Assembly (NCBI GenBank): GCA_002336815.1
Contig: DDEU01000086.1
Span: forward strand, 1 to 52,472
Direction of reading: 5' to 3'
Length of the DNA: 52,472 nt
Source of the DNA: Chitinophagaceae bacterium UBA1946
GTDB taxonomy: Bacteria; Bacteroidota; Bacteroidia; Chitinophagales; Chitinophagaceae
Shown: in pieces, positions 1 to 10,562 of the stretch
Position numbering within the stretch: position 1 is the first letter of the stretch
How the letters are laid out: the number at the start of each line of letters is the position of its first letter
Translations under genes and position numbers: made by a program
The notes under the pieces: generated by a model
What the model was told of the DNA's origin: nothing
What the model saw: the letters and a program-made list of their open reading frames with translations, nothing else
Databases searched by the model: none

Positions 1-3000
1 GGTGCCCAGGTCTTTACCCGCCTGATCTTTACCTATGGAACCGGTGGTGCCATAGCATTATCATACAGAAACGGGTCTACCGCAAGTTCAACCGCCGGGT
101 TAACAACAACATCTTTAAGTTCAGCTACTATTTATACCATTGAAATCGTTGGTAATAATAAAACCAGCGGAACAATCAACTATACCTATGCTGGTGGCGC
201 TCAATCAGTAGCAGTTCAAAAGTTCGATCTTTATTTAAACGGCAGTTTAATCGGTGATGATTTATCCCAGGCTGCCTTCCCGGTTAACAGCGCCGTCGCC
301 AGTGGAACATTCATCGGTACCGCCAGCGCTTCAAATGTTGCTAACATTTTTGTGGATGATGCGATCGTTTACAACGCTGTGCCGGCTACAATTGGCAATT
401 CTGTTCCGGTACTTACTACACCAACTGCTTCTGCGATTACAACTACCGGGGCAACTCTGGGCGCAACCATCACCGGAAACGGAGGAAGCACTATTACTTC
501 CCGTGGAACGGTTTGGGGTACTTCTGCGGCACCAACCGGAAACTCACTGGCTGAGGGCGGAACTGCAATCAGTGCATTTTCGCACGCCAGAACAGGATTT
601 ACTGCCAACACCGTTTATACATACAGGGGATATGCGGTAAATGGCATTGGAACAGGGTATTCTGCCGATGGCACTTTTACCACGGTACACAATGCTCCCG
701 CTTCTGCTGCAGCATCCGGGGTTGATAATACCTCTTTCACGGCGAATTGGGCAGCTCCAACAGGAGGAGGAGCCGCAACGTATACCTATACATTAACATA
801 TGGTACAGATCCGGCGCTACTCACCGGTAATACAACTGTTTCTTCCATTGCTTCCGCTAACTTGTCTCAGGCTGTAACAGGGCGTACCCCAAACACGATA
901 TATTATTACGCAGTAACGGCCGTAAATACGGGAGGAACCTCCGCTTCATCATCAATACAGTCCCTGACTACCCTGCAAAATGCACCGGTATCTTCAGCAG
1001 CTGCTGCTATCAGTACAACCGGCTTTACTGCAAATTGGTCAGCCCCTGCCGGCGGTGGAGCCGAAACCTATACATACACACTTACTTATGGAACGGATCC
1101 AACCCTAACTACCGGCAACACTACAGTTACAGGGTTAACATCGGCAACGCTCTCCAATGCTGTAACCGGTTTAACACCCAATACAAAATACTATTATGCC
1201 GTTACTGCGGTGAATGCAGGCGGTACATCCGCTTCTTCAACTATACAAAATGCAACGACCCTGCACAATGCCCCGGGTATCGCTTCAGCAACAGCAGTAG
1301 GCGCAGCTGATTTTACGGCCAACTGGACTGCGCCAGCAGGGGGTGGCCCGGCTGTATTCACTTATTCACTGCAGTACTCAACCACGTCTGATTTTTCAAG
1401 TGGCAATGTGGTCGTAACCGGTTTAACAGGATTAAGCCACGTGGTATCCGGCCTGGTATCCGGCCAGCAATACTGGTACCGTGTATTGGCCAACAATGCG
1501 GGAGGCGATGGCGCCTGGTCCGGCACAGCCACTGCTACCACTACCTCTTCTGTAGCGCCAACGCTTACAAGTCCAACAGTATCCACCATCAGCAATACTG
1601 CTGCAACACTGGGTGCTACTATTACCAGTGATGGAGGATCAGTGATCACTGACAGAGGAACATTATATGATGTTACCGCCAGCCCTGCGATCAATTCTTT
1701 ATCAGAAGGAGGAACCGCTACGGGTGCATTCTCTCACAGCAGAACAGGTTTAAACCCTAACACATTCTATTATTTCAGGGGTTATGCTACGAACTCAGTC
1801 GGTACAAGCTTCTCACCAGATGGTACTTTCACCACCGCTCACAATGCACCGGTAAGCGCCGCAGCAACCGCTATTACAACGGGTGGCTTTACGGCCAACT
1901 GGTCTGCACCTACAGGCGGTGGTTCTGAAGCATATACGTACACACTCGAATATTCTACCACATCGGATTTTTCATCCGGCAATACAACTGTAACTGGTAT
2001 TTCCAGCGCCAGTGCAAGCCAGCCTGTAACCGGGCTTGGAGCAGGGGTGCAGGTATGGTACAGGGTACTCGCCAATAATGCAGGAGGTAACAGTGCCTGG
2101 TCAGCTACGCAAACATTAACCACCCTTGCAAGTATTGCAACCCTTACATTGCCTACCGCTGCTGCAGTTACCACCACTACTGCTACCCTGGGAGCAACAG
2201 TAATCAGTAATGGCGGTGGTATCTTATCAGAAAGGGGAACCGTGTATGATCTTACAGCCAACCCAACAGCCAATGCGCTTGCCGAAGGCAGTACAGCCGT
2301 GAGTTTGTTCACGCAGCCGAGAACTGGATTTACTCCCAATACGCTTTATTACTACAGGGGATATGCCATCAACTCTGCCGGTACCGCTTATTCCCCAAAT
2401 GGTACTTTTACAACATTGCACAATGCACCAACATCTGCAGCTGCAAGTAGCATTACCAGTACCGGTTTCACTGCAAACTGGACTGCACCAACAGGTGGTG
2501 GCTCAGAAGCATTCACTTATACACTTCAGTATTCAACCACTTCTGATTTTTCGGGTGGCAATACTTCAATATCAACAATATCAAGTGCCAACCTAAGCCA
2601 GGTCGTTTCGGGGCTTGCTGCAGGCTCCCAGTACTGGTACAGGGTGCTGGCCAATAATGCCGGTGGCAACAGTGCATGGTCAGGCACACAAACCCTCACC
2701 ACGCTTAGCCTGCCCACGGTAACAACACCAACTGTTACGGGCGTAACCACTACAGGCGCAACATTGGGTGCAACTATTACTGCAGATGGAGGAACAGCAC
2801 TTTCTTCACGCGGTACGGTTTGGGGAACCAGTGCTGCACCAACTACCAATGCGCTGGCCGAAGGCGGAACAGCCGTGAGTGTATTTTCACATGCAAGAAC
2901 GGGGCTTACTGCTAATACGGTCTATTTCTTCAGGGGCTATGCAGTGAACAGTGTTGGTACTGCTTATTCCGCTGATGGTACTTTCACCACACTTCAAAAT

Positions 3001-6000
3001 GCACCAGTATCAGCTGCCGCCTCCGCGGTTAGTTCATCAGGTTTTACAGCCAACTGGACCGCTCCTGTTGGTGGTGGTGCGGCAACATATACCTATACAC
3101 TAACTTACGGCCAGGATCCAACATTAACCAGCGGTAATACGGTGATCACGGGCATTACTTCCGGAACCCTGCTGAGGGTAATCACTGGCCTTTCAGAAAG
3201 CACAAACTATTATTACGCTGTTACAGCAGTGAATGCCGGAGGAACATCTGCTTCTTCTGCCATACAGCCTGTAACTACCACGGCTCAAACACCGGGCGTG
3301 TTGCTGGCTGAGGAAAACTTCACATTTACCGGTGCACTGTCCGCTAATGGCTACACCGTTCTTAGCGCAGGAGGAACCAATACACAAACAAGTTCCGCAG
3401 GGGCAGCATTAAGTTATGCAACTTTCGGCTCTACTGGAATTGGTAATGGTTTATCACTGACTACAAGTGGTGAAGATTTAAGTAAGGCATTTGCTTCGCA
3501 AGCCAGTCCCACTACGATTTATGCCGCCTTTATGGTGAACGTAACCGCAGCGCAAACCGGTGATTACTTCTTCGGATTTTTACCAAGCGCAAGTACCACT
3601 GCATTCAAGGCAAGAACATTCATCAAAACATCCTCTACTGCCGGCTTCTTCAACATGGGAATTTCTCATATTGGAACAGTAAACTATGCCAGCACACCTA
3701 CCAATCTGGCATTGAATACGCCGCACCTGGTGGTAGTGAAGTACTCATTTGTAAGTGCTACTACTGCAACGGTTTCTTTATTCGTTGACCCTGCCTCGCT
3801 GTCATCTGAGCCATCAACACCAGAAGTTACCTTTACTGATAATACCGGTGCAAATGCACCGGCTGACATTACTTCTTACATCATCCGCCAGGGTGGGGCA
3901 GGTTCTTCTGCTACCTTGCAAATTGACGGTATCCGCATCGCTACAGGTTGGGGAGCTGCCACCGGTCATGTGAAATATTTTGATAACACCGTAATCGCAG
4001 CCGGCAATTATCATAACGTGACCACACTGCCGGGCAGCACTACCGCTCTTACCGGCGATGCTACAGTAAGAGGAACGCTTACCTTCACCAATGGCAATAT
4101 CACTACAGGTGCAAATAAAGTGATCATCAGCAGCACTGGTGCTATTGCCCGTACTGCAGGTCATGTGGTGGGTAACCTGCAGCGTTATGTTGGAACAAAT
4201 GCTTCAGCGATCGACTGGACTGTTGGCGACGCCAGCAACTACACACCGGTGAGCCTGCAGTTCACAGGAGCAGCCGGTACCGGTAGCGTTCTTGTTAGAA
4301 CCACTTCCATCGATCATCCAAATATTGCCAGTTCTGCAATTGATCCTTCCAAATCAGTAAACCGTTACTGGACAATTACCAATAGTGGTGTAACATTTAC
4401 CAGCTATACCGCTACACCTACTTTTGTTCCGGCTGATGCGGACATCGCACCAACAGCCAACTTCAGGATCGGTGTATACAACGGGGCTGCATGGTCTTAC
4501 CCAGGCACAACCAATCCAACCAGTACCAGCCCAACATCCGGTGCCATCACGGCACTTGGAGTAGACCTGGCAATAGGTGAGCCAGCCTCCTTTACTATCA
4601 ATGCCAGTGCAGGGGCCAATGGTACCATTGCACCTTTGGGCGCCACAACGGTAGCACCGGGTGCCAGCCAGGCCTATACCATTACGCCTGATGCCAACTA
4701 TCATGTGGCGGATGTACTGGTAGATGGCGTTTCACAGGGAGCCATCACAACCTATACATTCAGCAGCGTAAGCACCAACCACACCATTGTTGCAAGCTTT
4801 GCGATCAATACATTCAACATCACCGCCTCAGTAACCGGTGGAAACGGCACCATTGCACCAGCCGGTGTAACGGCCGTAAACTTTGGTGGAAGCCAGGCCT
4901 ATACCATTACTCCAAATGCCGGTTACCATGTAGCAGATGTGTTGGTAGATGGTGTTTCACAGGGTGCAATCACTACCTACACTTTCAGCAGCGTAAACGC
5001 CACTCACACAATTGATGCGTCTTTCGCCATCAATACCTATACCATTACCGCCAGCGCCGGAGCTGGTGGAAGCATTTCGCCAAATGGCGTTACCACCGTT
5101 AACAGCGGCGCAGGCCAGGCCTATACCATCAGTGCCGATGGTTGCAGCAGTATTGCTGATGTATTGGTAGATGGCGTTTCTCAGGGGCCAATTAGTACAT
5201 ATACATTCAGTAATGTTACTGCCAATCATACCATCAGCGCAAGCTTCTCTACCAGCACCTTTACACAATGGACCGGTGCGGTAAGTACAGACTGGAACGA
5301 TGCCGCCAACTGGACGGCCTGCGTACCGGATGCCGGTAAGTTTGTGTACATCCCGGCCAATGGCAATGCAGGTGTTACACAGCAACCTGTTCTCACTGCA
5401 GATGCAACTACAGGTGATCTTGAAATCGATGTAGCTGCTTCCATTACCATCGGAAGCCATACACTCACCATCGGTGGTGCATATTTTGATGATGGCGGTT
5501 GTACCCTCATCGGTTCACCAACATCTAACCTGGTTTTCAATTCTTCTGCAACATTCAGTTCAACAGGCACATTGGTGTTGAAAGATCTTACCGTGAATGG
5601 TGGTACCGTTACACTGGCCAGCCCGGTTGATATCACAGGTGGAACTGCTCCCAATACTTCCGGTACCGTTACAGTGGCCATCGGCGCCGTGCTGGAATCA
5701 GGCGGTTTCTTAACGCTGAAATCTAACCAGTTTGGTACTGCAAGGGTAGCACCCGGCGATCAGAATCTTCATTACCTCAATGGCGATGTAACGGTAGAAC
5801 GGTATATACCAAACAACGGGTTCCGTGCATGGAGGTTGCTTGCCATCCCAACCGTGAGCACCCAAACAATCAGGCAGGCATGGCAGGAAGGCGATGCCAA
5901 TCCATTACCACAACAGAATAACCTGCCAAACTTTGGTACGCAGATCACCGGCACCGGTTCACAGGCAAGCGCACAGGCAGCCGGTTTTGATGATTTTGCT

Positions 6001-7533
6001 GTAGCCCCTTCACTATTAAGCTGGACAGGTACAACATGGGCCGGTCTTGCAACAACCAACACTCCATTGGGGCAGAACCAGGCATTGTTCCTTTACCTCC
6101 GTGGTGAGAGAAGCAAAGGTGTAACAGGTGCCACCACCAACAGCTCTGCCACTACGCTTCGCAGCAAGGGTGAATTGTACAACGGTGGAATGGCCAAAGG
6201 TATACCGGCCAACAGCTTTACGCTGATGCCAAATCCTTTTGCTTCGGCCATCGACTTTACACAGGTAGAGCGTACCGGCAATATTGTAAAGAACCAGTTC
6301 TACATATGGGATTCTAAAAAACTGTCAGGCGTAAGTCTGGGTTACTACCAAACATTCAGCGCCACCAACGGCTTCCAGTGCCTGATCGGCGGTGGTAGCT
6401 ATACGCTGGGTCAGTCAAATACAAAAATCGAAAGCGGCCAGGCCTTCTTTGTAGCGGGTGGAACACAACTGGGAACACTCTTTGTAAAAGAGTCCAGTAA
6501 GATCTCCAACAGCGCAAACCTTGGTTTCAGGCCAACTTCACCTGACCAGCTCGTAAAAATAGACAGCAGGTTGTACAGGGTAACCGGTACTACTGCCGAT
6601 ATCGTAGATGCGAACGTGGTAGTGTTCGACAATAATTACAGCAATGACATTGCTGATGAAGATGCTAAAAAATTAACCAACAGCGGTGAGAACTTTGGTA
6701 TCCTTAAATCAACCGGCACACTGGTAGTAGAAGGAAGACAACCGGTAACCGGCAACGACTTTATCCAGTTCAATATGACGAATATGGCACAGCAAACCTA
6801 CAGGCTCGAAATTGCACCTGCCAATATGGGCGGACAGGGCCTGGTTGCGATGCTGGAAGATCATTACCTCAATACCAATACTCCATTGAGCCTTGATGCA
6901 GCCACTACCGTTGAATTTACGATCGACGCCAATGCAGCTTCCAAAGCAGCAGACAGGTTTAAGATCGTATTCAGCAGCGCCGCACCATTGCCGGTAAGCT
7001 TTATCAGCATCAGCGCTAACCGCAATACTACAGGCGTAAAGGTTGACTGGAAAGTAGCCGCCGAAACCAATATTGTAAAATACCAGGTAGAGCGTTCAGC
7101 AAACGGCCGCAACTTTATGGCTATCGGTACTGTAACAGCCGGCAACGGAAAAGAATACAGCTTTACTGATGCAGCCGCATTGAATACCACCGCTTTCTAC
7201 CGCGTTAAGAGCATCGGAACCGCAGGGGATATTAAATACACTGCAGTGGTGAAAGTAGCGGCTGGAAATGTGAAACCAGGTTTTGCCATCTCTCCAAACC
7301 CGGTTGAAGGCGGCATCGTAAACCTCCAGTTCAGGAACCAGCCAAAGGGTTCTTACCTGGTTAAGCTGATCAGCAATGTTGGTCAAACCGTATTGAGCAC
7401 CAAAATGGAACATGCAGGTGGATTCAGTACGCAACTGTTAACACTGCCTGCAGGTATTACACCAGGAATGTACCAGGTGGAAATACTGGCGGCTGACCAT
7501 ACAAAAACTACACAAACTGTACTGGTAAAATAA
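1..7533 (+). CDS. Giant modular T9SS surface protein (5' end missing)
   Basis: The reading frame is open from base 1, so about 2510 C-terminal residues are present and the start lies outside the window. In order: a lectin/LamG-like segment (1-390), then about ten alternating modules of two kinds (about 406-3282): a ~95-residue module with GATLGATI, RGTVW, LAEGG and RGYA motifs, and a fibronectin-III-like module with FTANW and YTLTYG motifs. A second lectin-like domain follows (about 3300-3960), then three InlB-like repeats, and a C-terminal region ending in a T9SS type A sorting domain (SPNPVEGG near 7291, final VLVK). The family is exported through the outer membrane by type IX secretion and usually anchored or released at the surface. 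The ligand is unknown. Ser/Thr/Ala/Gly-rich composition is typical of such adhesin-like proteins. A Rho-independent terminator closes the gene. Confidence 0.9.
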   Translation, partial: GAQVFTRLIFTYGTGGAIALSYRNGSTASSTAGLTTTSLSSATIYTIEIVGNNKTSGTINYTYAGGAQSVAVQKFDLYLNGSLIGDDLSQAAFPVNSAVASGTFIGTASASNVANIFVDDAIVYNAVPATIGNSVPVLTTPTASAITTTGATLGATITGNGGSTITSRGTVWGTSAAPTGNSLAEGGTAISAFSHARTGFTANTVYTYRGYAVNGIGTGYSADGTFTTVHNAPASAAASGVDNTSFTANWAAPTGGGAATYTYTLTYGTDPALLTGNTTVSSIASANLSQAVTGRTPNTIYYYAVTAVNTGGTSASSSIQSLTTLQNAPVSSAAAAISTTGFTANWSAPAGGGAETYTYTLTYGTDPTLTTGNTTVTGLTSATLSNAVTGLTPNTKYYYAVTAVNAGGTSASSTIQNATTLHNAPGIASATAVGAADFTANWTAPAGGGPAVFTYSLQYSTTSDFSSGNVVVTGLTGLSHVVSGLVSGQQYWYRVLANNAGGDGAWSGTATATTTSSVAPTLTSPTVSTISNTAATLGATITSDGGSVITDRGTLYDVTASPAINSLSEGGTATGAFSHSRTGLNPNTFYYFRGYATNSVGTSFSPDGTFTTAHNAPVSAAATAITTGGFTANWSAPTGGGSEAYTYTLEYSTTSDFSSGNTTVTGISSASASQPVTGLGAGVQVWYRVLANNAGGNSAWSATQTLTTLASIATLTLPTAAAVTTTTATLGATVISNGGGILSERGTVYDLTANPTANALAEGSTAVSLFTQPRTGFTPNTLYYYRGYAINSAGTAYSPNGTFTTLHNAPTSAAASSITSTGFTANWTAPTGGGSEAFTYTLQYSTTSDFSGGNTSISTISSANLSQVVSGLAAGSQYWYRVLANNAGGNSAWSGTQTLTTLSLPTVTTPTVTGVTTTGATLGATITADGGTALSSRGTVWGTSAAPTTNALAEGGTAVSVFSHARTGLTANTVYFFRGYAVNSVGTAYSADGTFTTLQNAPVSAAASAVSSSGFTANWTAPVGGGAATYTYTLTYGQDPTLTSGNTVITGITSGTLLRVITGLSESTNYYYAVTAVNAGGTSASSAIQPVTTTAQTPGVLLAEENFTFTGALSANGYTVLSAGGTNTQTSSAGAALSYATFGSTGIGNGLSLTTSGEDLSKAFASQASPTTIYAAFMVNVTAAQTGDYFFGFLPSASTTAFKARTFIKTSSTAGFFNMGISHIGTVNYASTPTNLALNTPHLVVVKYSFVSATTATVSLFVDPASLSSEPSTPEVTFTDNTGANAPADITSYIIRQGGAGSSATLQIDGIRIATGWGAATGHVKYFDNTVIAAGNYHNVTTLPGSTTALTGDATVRGTLTFTNGNITTGANKVIISSTGAIARTAGHVVGNLQRYVGTNASAIDWTVGDASNYTPVSLQFTGAAGTGSVLVRTTSIDHPNIASSAIDPSKSVNRYWTITNSGVTFTSYTATPTFVPADADIAPTANFRIGVYNGAAWSYPGTTNPTSTSPTSGAITALGVDLAIGEPASFTINASAGANGTIAPLGATTVAPGASQAYTITPDANYHVADVLVDGVSQGAITTYTFSSVSTNHTIVASFAINTFNITASVTGGNGTIAPAGVTAVNFGGSQAYTITPNAGYHVADVLVDGVSQGAITTYTFSSVNATHTIDASFAINTYTITASAGAGGSISPNGVTTVNSGAGQAYTISADGCSSIADVLVDGVSQGPISTYTFSNVTANHTISASFSTSTFTQWTGAVSTDWNDAANWTACVPDAGKFVYIPANGNAGVTQQPVLTADATTGDLEIDVAASITIGSHTLTIGGAYFDDGGCTLIGSPTSNLVFNSSATFSSTGTLVLKDLTVNGGTVTLASPVDITGGTAPNTSGTVTVAIGAVLESGGFLTLKSNQFGTARVAPGDQNLHYLNGDVTVERYIPNNGFRAWRLLAIPTVSTQTIRQAWQEGDANPLPQQNNLPNFGTQITGTGSQASAQAAGFDDFAVAPSLLSWTGTTWAGLATTNTPLGQNQALFLYLRGERSKGVTGATTNSSATTLRSKGELYNGGMAKGIPANSFTLMPNPFASAIDFTQVERTGNIVKNQFYIWDSKKLSGVSLGYYQTFSATNGFQCLIGGGSYTLGQSNTKIESGQAFFVAGGTQLGTLFVKESSKISNSANLGFRPTSPDQLVKIDSRLYRVTGTTADIVDANVVVFDNNYSNDIADEDAKKLTNSGENFGILKSTGTLVVEGRQPVTGNDFIQFNMTNMAQQTYRLEIAPANMGGQGLVAMLEDHYLNTNTPLSLDAATTVEFTIDANAASKAADRFKIVFSSAAPLPVSFISISANRNTTGVKVDWKVAAETNIVKYQVERSANGRNFMAIGTVTAGNGKEYSFTDAAALNTTAFYRVKSIGTAGDIKYTAVVKVAAGNVKPGFAISPNPVEGGIVNLQFRNQPKGSYLVKLISNVGQTVLSTKMEHAGGFSTQLLTLPAGITPGMYQVEILAADHTKTTQTVLVK
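4590..5255 (+). repeat. Three tandem InlB-like coding repeats
   Basis: Inside the giant gene three consecutive ~72-75-residue units occur. Each has the pattern G(A)xGTIxPxGxTxVxxGxxQAYTI, then VADVLVDGVSQG, TYTFSxV and HTI-ASF. They match the divergent InlB B-repeat type found in bacterial surface proteins. Units 1 and 2 are closest. Unit 3 differs, with a Cys in its middle (DGCSSIADVL). Confidence 0.8.
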
Positions 7534-7560
7534 GTTTTAAAACCAGCAACCAATTGAATC

Positions 7561-7590
7561 AAAAAGCATCCCGTAAGGGGTGCTTTTTTG
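7561..7590 (+). terminator. Rho-independent terminator after the giant gene
   Basis: A 12-bp stem (7561-7572 pairing with 7577-7588, one G-T wobble) encloses a GTAA loop. The 3' arm runs into a T tract. It sits 27 nt after the stop codon. Confidence 0.9.
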
Positions 7591-7794
7591 TATCCCTATG
7601 AGTCGCATGCAATTCTTCAAAGGCCATCCAAATTATTTTCTGTAACCAGTTGAAAAAGCGCAGGGGAGCTGCGTATATTTATGAATTGGCAGCAAGCGGG
7701 CTGGAGCACAAAACAAATTTTTAAAAAGAAGAAAGAAAAATCAAAAAACATTTTTTTGAAGTTTCGTTAGCGGTCATTGTCAATTAACCTTAAC

Positions 7795-8376
7795 ATGTAT
7801 TCAGCAATATTAGAAACACAAAGACTGCTGCTGAAAGGATTGTCTCCAGCCGGCATCTCCCATGTTTTTGAGAATTTTACAAAACAGGAAATTAAAGCGC
7901 TGTTGGGTCATCAAACAGAAGAAGCATTCCTGCAGGAAGAAGATAAATATAAAAAAGGGTATGCCAGCTATAACAGGACCTTCCTGCTATTCCTGCTGTT
8001 TGAAAAAGAAGCAAACAAGATAATTGGGCGTTGCGGAATCCATAACTGGAACATGGCCCATTCCAGGGCCGAGATCGGCTATAACATCACGGATGAAAGT
8101 TTTAAGAACAAAGGATACATGACGGAAGCAGTTGAAGCCATCATACACCATGGTTTTTGTACCTTAAGACTAAACCGGCTGGAGGCCATTGTTGGTTGTG
8201 CAAACATTCCATCACTGAGGCTGATACAAAAATTTGGGTTCTGCAGGGAAGGTGTACTAAGACAGCATTATCCTTTAAACGTAACGTTTGAAGATTCAAT
8301 CATGTTTTCCAGATTGCAGCAGGAATACCAATCCGGTGGTGAAGACCACTCTAACAAACAGGGGCCATTCAATTGA
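7795..8376 (+). CDS. GNAT N-acetyltransferase, RimJ/RimL type
   Basis: A 193-residue protein of the GNAT acetyltransferase superfamily, predicted to transfer acetyl from acetyl-CoA to an amino group (protein N-terminus or small amine). N-terminal ETQRLLLKGL is the usual RimJ/RimL strand 1. IIGRCGIHNW and RAEIGYNI form the central sheet, and the segment KNKGYMTEAV occupies the acetyl-CoA pyrophosphate-binding position. NIPSLRLIQKFGF is the conserved C-terminal motif. I chose ATG 7795 over the in-frame TTG at 7777 because family members start just before the ETxRLxLR motif. The gene stands alone between a terminator and a long empty stretch. The substrate cannot be predicted. Confidence 0.88.
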   Translation: MYSAILETQRLLLKGLSPAGISHVFENFTKQEIKALLGHQTEEAFLQEEDKYKKGYASYNRTFLLFLLFEKEANKIIGRCGIHNWNMAHSRAEIGYNITDESFKNKGYMTEAVEAIIHHGFCTLRLNRLEAIVGCANIPSLRLIQKFGFCREGVLRQHYPLNVTFEDSIMFSRLQQEYQSGGEDHSNKQGPFN

Positions 8377-9083
8377 ACCACATTGTGGGTTTGCGAAAGC
8401 CTTGTTCTTTTTTTTGAAGAGCCAATGAATGTGCCTGGCACTGCTGAAAATTAATATTGGCAAAATTATCATGCAATTAAAAAAAATCATAATTTGCTTT
8501 CAACCCTTACTGGTTTATCCCACCAATTAAGTACTACTGACCCTTACGGAAACTGATTTCTTTATTACAAATTTTATTCTGACACTAACAGTGTTGGTCC
8601 CTTTCTTTTGAACTGGACTGAACTGAATTGCTGATTATTATGCCCGCTTTCAGTGGAACAGGGCGAAGTGAAGTGCTGCGGGAAAACATAAAAGAACGTT
8701 TTTGTTTTGATTAACGGAACTCCGTTTTTAAATGTTTGTTCGAAACGATATCGGAATCTTAAATTCCAGAATTGCCTGATAGCTATTTAGCCGCAGCCGG
8801 AAAGTCAGTTCTATTATTTAATTAATGAGGTGCGTTTCGATGATTAACAGGTAACGGATATTCCAAACGAAAAATGCCAGGCCGTTAGAAATTAATATTG
8901 AGCCTTAAACTTTAAAAGTCAATACAGGACGAAAGGAGCCTTACAAAATGACTAAGAAGAATTCAGGCCAGGGTTGTTCTATACAATTTCTTTAAACCCA
9001 ATTACTCCGCATGAAAAGTCCTGATGCAGCACGCCAAACTGCAAAGGGGTATTCCCATTTGGCAAACCTTAAAAACAAAACAA
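8377..9083. other. Long intergenic stretch without convincing genes
   Basis: No gene supported. A 15-codon ATG frame at 8948-8995, preceded by AGGAG, is the only candidate and is too short to claim. Otherwise A/T-rich unique sequence with a small hairpin-forming CACTAACAGTG near 8583. No copy of the dispersed intergenic repeat was recognised here. Confidence 0.5.
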
Positions 9084-9506
9084 ATGAAAAAAGTACTTGG
9101 TTCTCTATGCTCATTGCTGTTGATCTTTGCAGTATTGCAAAGCTTTACACCTGAAACAGGTGTTACTTCAAAGGCAGCATTACTTAAAAAGGCAGCAGTT
9201 AATTTTACCGTAACCTCTACCGGTGGTTGTTCGGTTCACATTGTAGGACAGGTAGACTATTCGATCATTCCACCCAGCATCAACGGGTTTTCCGGTACAG
9301 TAACCATATCTGGTCCAAAAGGCTGTCCTAACCTCACCATGGCATTTGCAAAAACAAGTACCACGCTGAACATGTCTTTCAATAATGCAGACGTACGGCA
9401 TGTAACCCAGGTAACCTGGAGTGGTTCACAAACAAACTGCAGTGTTATCTTAAACGACGCCAACGTTAATGCTTCGCTGGTTGCGGCTTTAAATGCACTT
9501 AATTAG
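9084..9506 (+). CDS. Small secreted protein of unknown function
   Basis: A 140-residue protein starting MKKVLGSLCSLLL. It has a clear signal peptide (hydrophobic residues about 5-20), so it is exported to the periplasm or beyond. The mature part is a Thr/Ser/Asn-rich beta-type sequence with three Cys (in GGCSV, KGCPN and TNCSV) that could form a disulfide. No family was recognised. I placed the start at ATG 9084 because the in-frame extension to 9024 would put a polar stretch before the signal peptide. It is monocistronic, with a perfect terminator directly downstream. Confidence 0.72.
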   Translation: MKKVLGSLCSLLLIFAVLQSFTPETGVTSKAALLKKAAVNFTVTSTGGCSVHIVGQVDYSIIPPSINGFSGTVTISGPKGCPNLTMAFAKTSTTLNMSFNNADVRHVTQVTWSGSQTNCSVILNDANVNASLVAALNALN

Positions 9507-9517
9507 TTTATAAAAGT

Positions 9518-9545
9518 AAAGGTTGGCTTTTCGAAGCCAACCTTT
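9518..9545 (+). terminator. Perfect 12-bp hairpin with TTCG tetraloop
   Basis: Arms 9518-9529 and 9534-9545 pair perfectly around a TTCG loop. Only a short T run follows (9551-9554). It lies 11 nt after the stop of the small secreted protein. The long A/T-ended stem suggests a bidirectional terminator. Confidence 0.82.
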
Positions 9546-9567
9546 CAACGTTTTACTCCTAACGTCC

Positions 9568-9728
9568 CATGACGCTGAACTACCTGCGATTTAAATCACC
9601 AGCCTTTGGTTCGGGCTTCATTTGATTTTATTCAGCATTGCCTCTTAACTCGTACTTTTAATACATGATTAAGCAAATGTTCCGGGCTGGATGGGACAGG
9701 AATATCCCGTCATTCCAATACCTGGTCA
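9568..9728 (+). repeat. Dispersed intergenic repeat, copy A
   Basis: One of seven plus-strand copies of a ~150-nt noncoding family in this window. Recognisable blocks are TACTTTTA at 9653, TTCCGGGCT at 9680, AATATCCCGTCA at 9701 and CTGGTCA at 9722. The block spacings (27, 21 and 21 nt between starts) match copies B, C and D. TGATGGG and CCCGTCA within it can pair as a 7-bp stem. It ends 27 nt before the next start codon. Confidence 0.7.
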
Positions 9729-9754
9729 CAACAATCATACTTAAAGAGTCATAA

Positions 9755-10411
9755 ATGCATATAAGAAATAAGATGCTGGTTTTCTGCTTACTGGCTGCAA
9801 GTACAGGTAGTGCTCAGGGTAAGGAATATTTTGAAGGCCGGATTTTTTACAGGTTTGAAGTTGCCTCCAAAATCCCCCAAAAAGTCGATACAGCAAAACT
9901 GGCAAAAATTATGGGTAGCGGGTCGATCTTGTTTTTTAAAAAGGGTAACTACTATCACAAATATGATGGAGGGATTTTTGAATTCGACCTCTACAGGAAA
10001 TCAGATAATAAAGCGTATCTGAAAAAACGTAACAATGACACGATCTATTGGCACGATTGCGGCGCAGCAGGGAAAAAAGTAGAAAGATTTTCGTTCACTG
10101 AAAAGAAAGCAACTATTTTAGGAATAAGTTGTGACGAACTTGTAATTCAGTACGGGGACAAAACGGAAACCCATTTTTTTAACGCTGACTCGATTTCAAT
10201 TAACCCTGAATGGTTCAAAAGATTTACATTGAATGATGAAAATCTTATTGATGAAAAAGAAAAGTCAATATATTTAAGCAACAAAATTGAAAGCTTGTAT
10301 TTTACATTTGTCGAAACAGCAACTCAACTCAAGAGGGAGCGTATTGACGACAAGATTTTTGAAATTCCTTCGAACGCCATCCTGGCCAAAGACAGAGAGT
10401 ACTACCGGTAA
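9755..10411 (+). CDS. Secreted protein of unknown function, GLPGLI/DUF4412-like
   Basis: A 218-residue protein with a short signal peptide (KMLVFCLLAASTGSAQG, cleavage probably after residue 21) and a mature beta-rich domain. FEGRIFYRFEV, the central FKKGNYYHKYDGG and CDELVIQYGDKTETHFFN recall the GLPGLI and DUF4412 families of Bacteroidota, which resemble lipoprotein-carrier folds. That assignment is by pattern only. Two Cys (HDCG and ISCDE) could pair. It follows repeat copy A, and the ATG lies in a CATAAATG context also seen at the end of other copies. An internal Met at 9773 would also give a signal peptide, so the exact start is uncertain. Confidence 0.7.
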   Translation: MHIRNKMLVFCLLAASTGSAQGKEYFEGRIFYRFEVASKIPQKVDTAKLAKIMGSGSILFFKKGNYYHKYDGGIFEFDLYRKSDNKAYLKKRNNDTIYWHDCGAAGKKVERFSFTEKKATILGISCDELVIQYGDKTETHFFNADSISINPEWFKRFTLNDENLIDEKEKSIYLSNKIESLYFTFVETATQLKRERIDDKIFEIPSNAILAKDREYYR

Positions 10412-10562
10412 CAAGTAACCTCATTCAAACTCAAATAGTCACTCCCCATTACACAAAAAAAGCGGGCAGATTCCGTTCAATAAGCGGTATTTTCAAATGT
10501 AATTATTCCTTTTTTTTCTTCTATATTAAGTACCGTTGCTCAATATCGCAGCAGGGATTTTA

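Noticed and set aside
369..7434. Long minus-strand frames opposite the first giant gene
   Set aside because: They mirror the repeated codon usage of the sense frame (Ala/Thr/Gly-rich), with Val- and Ser-rich products and no domains.
8948..8995. A 15-codon frame with AGGAG upstream (possible leader peptide)
   Set aside because: Too short to support, in unique sequence with no attenuator-like hairpins after it.
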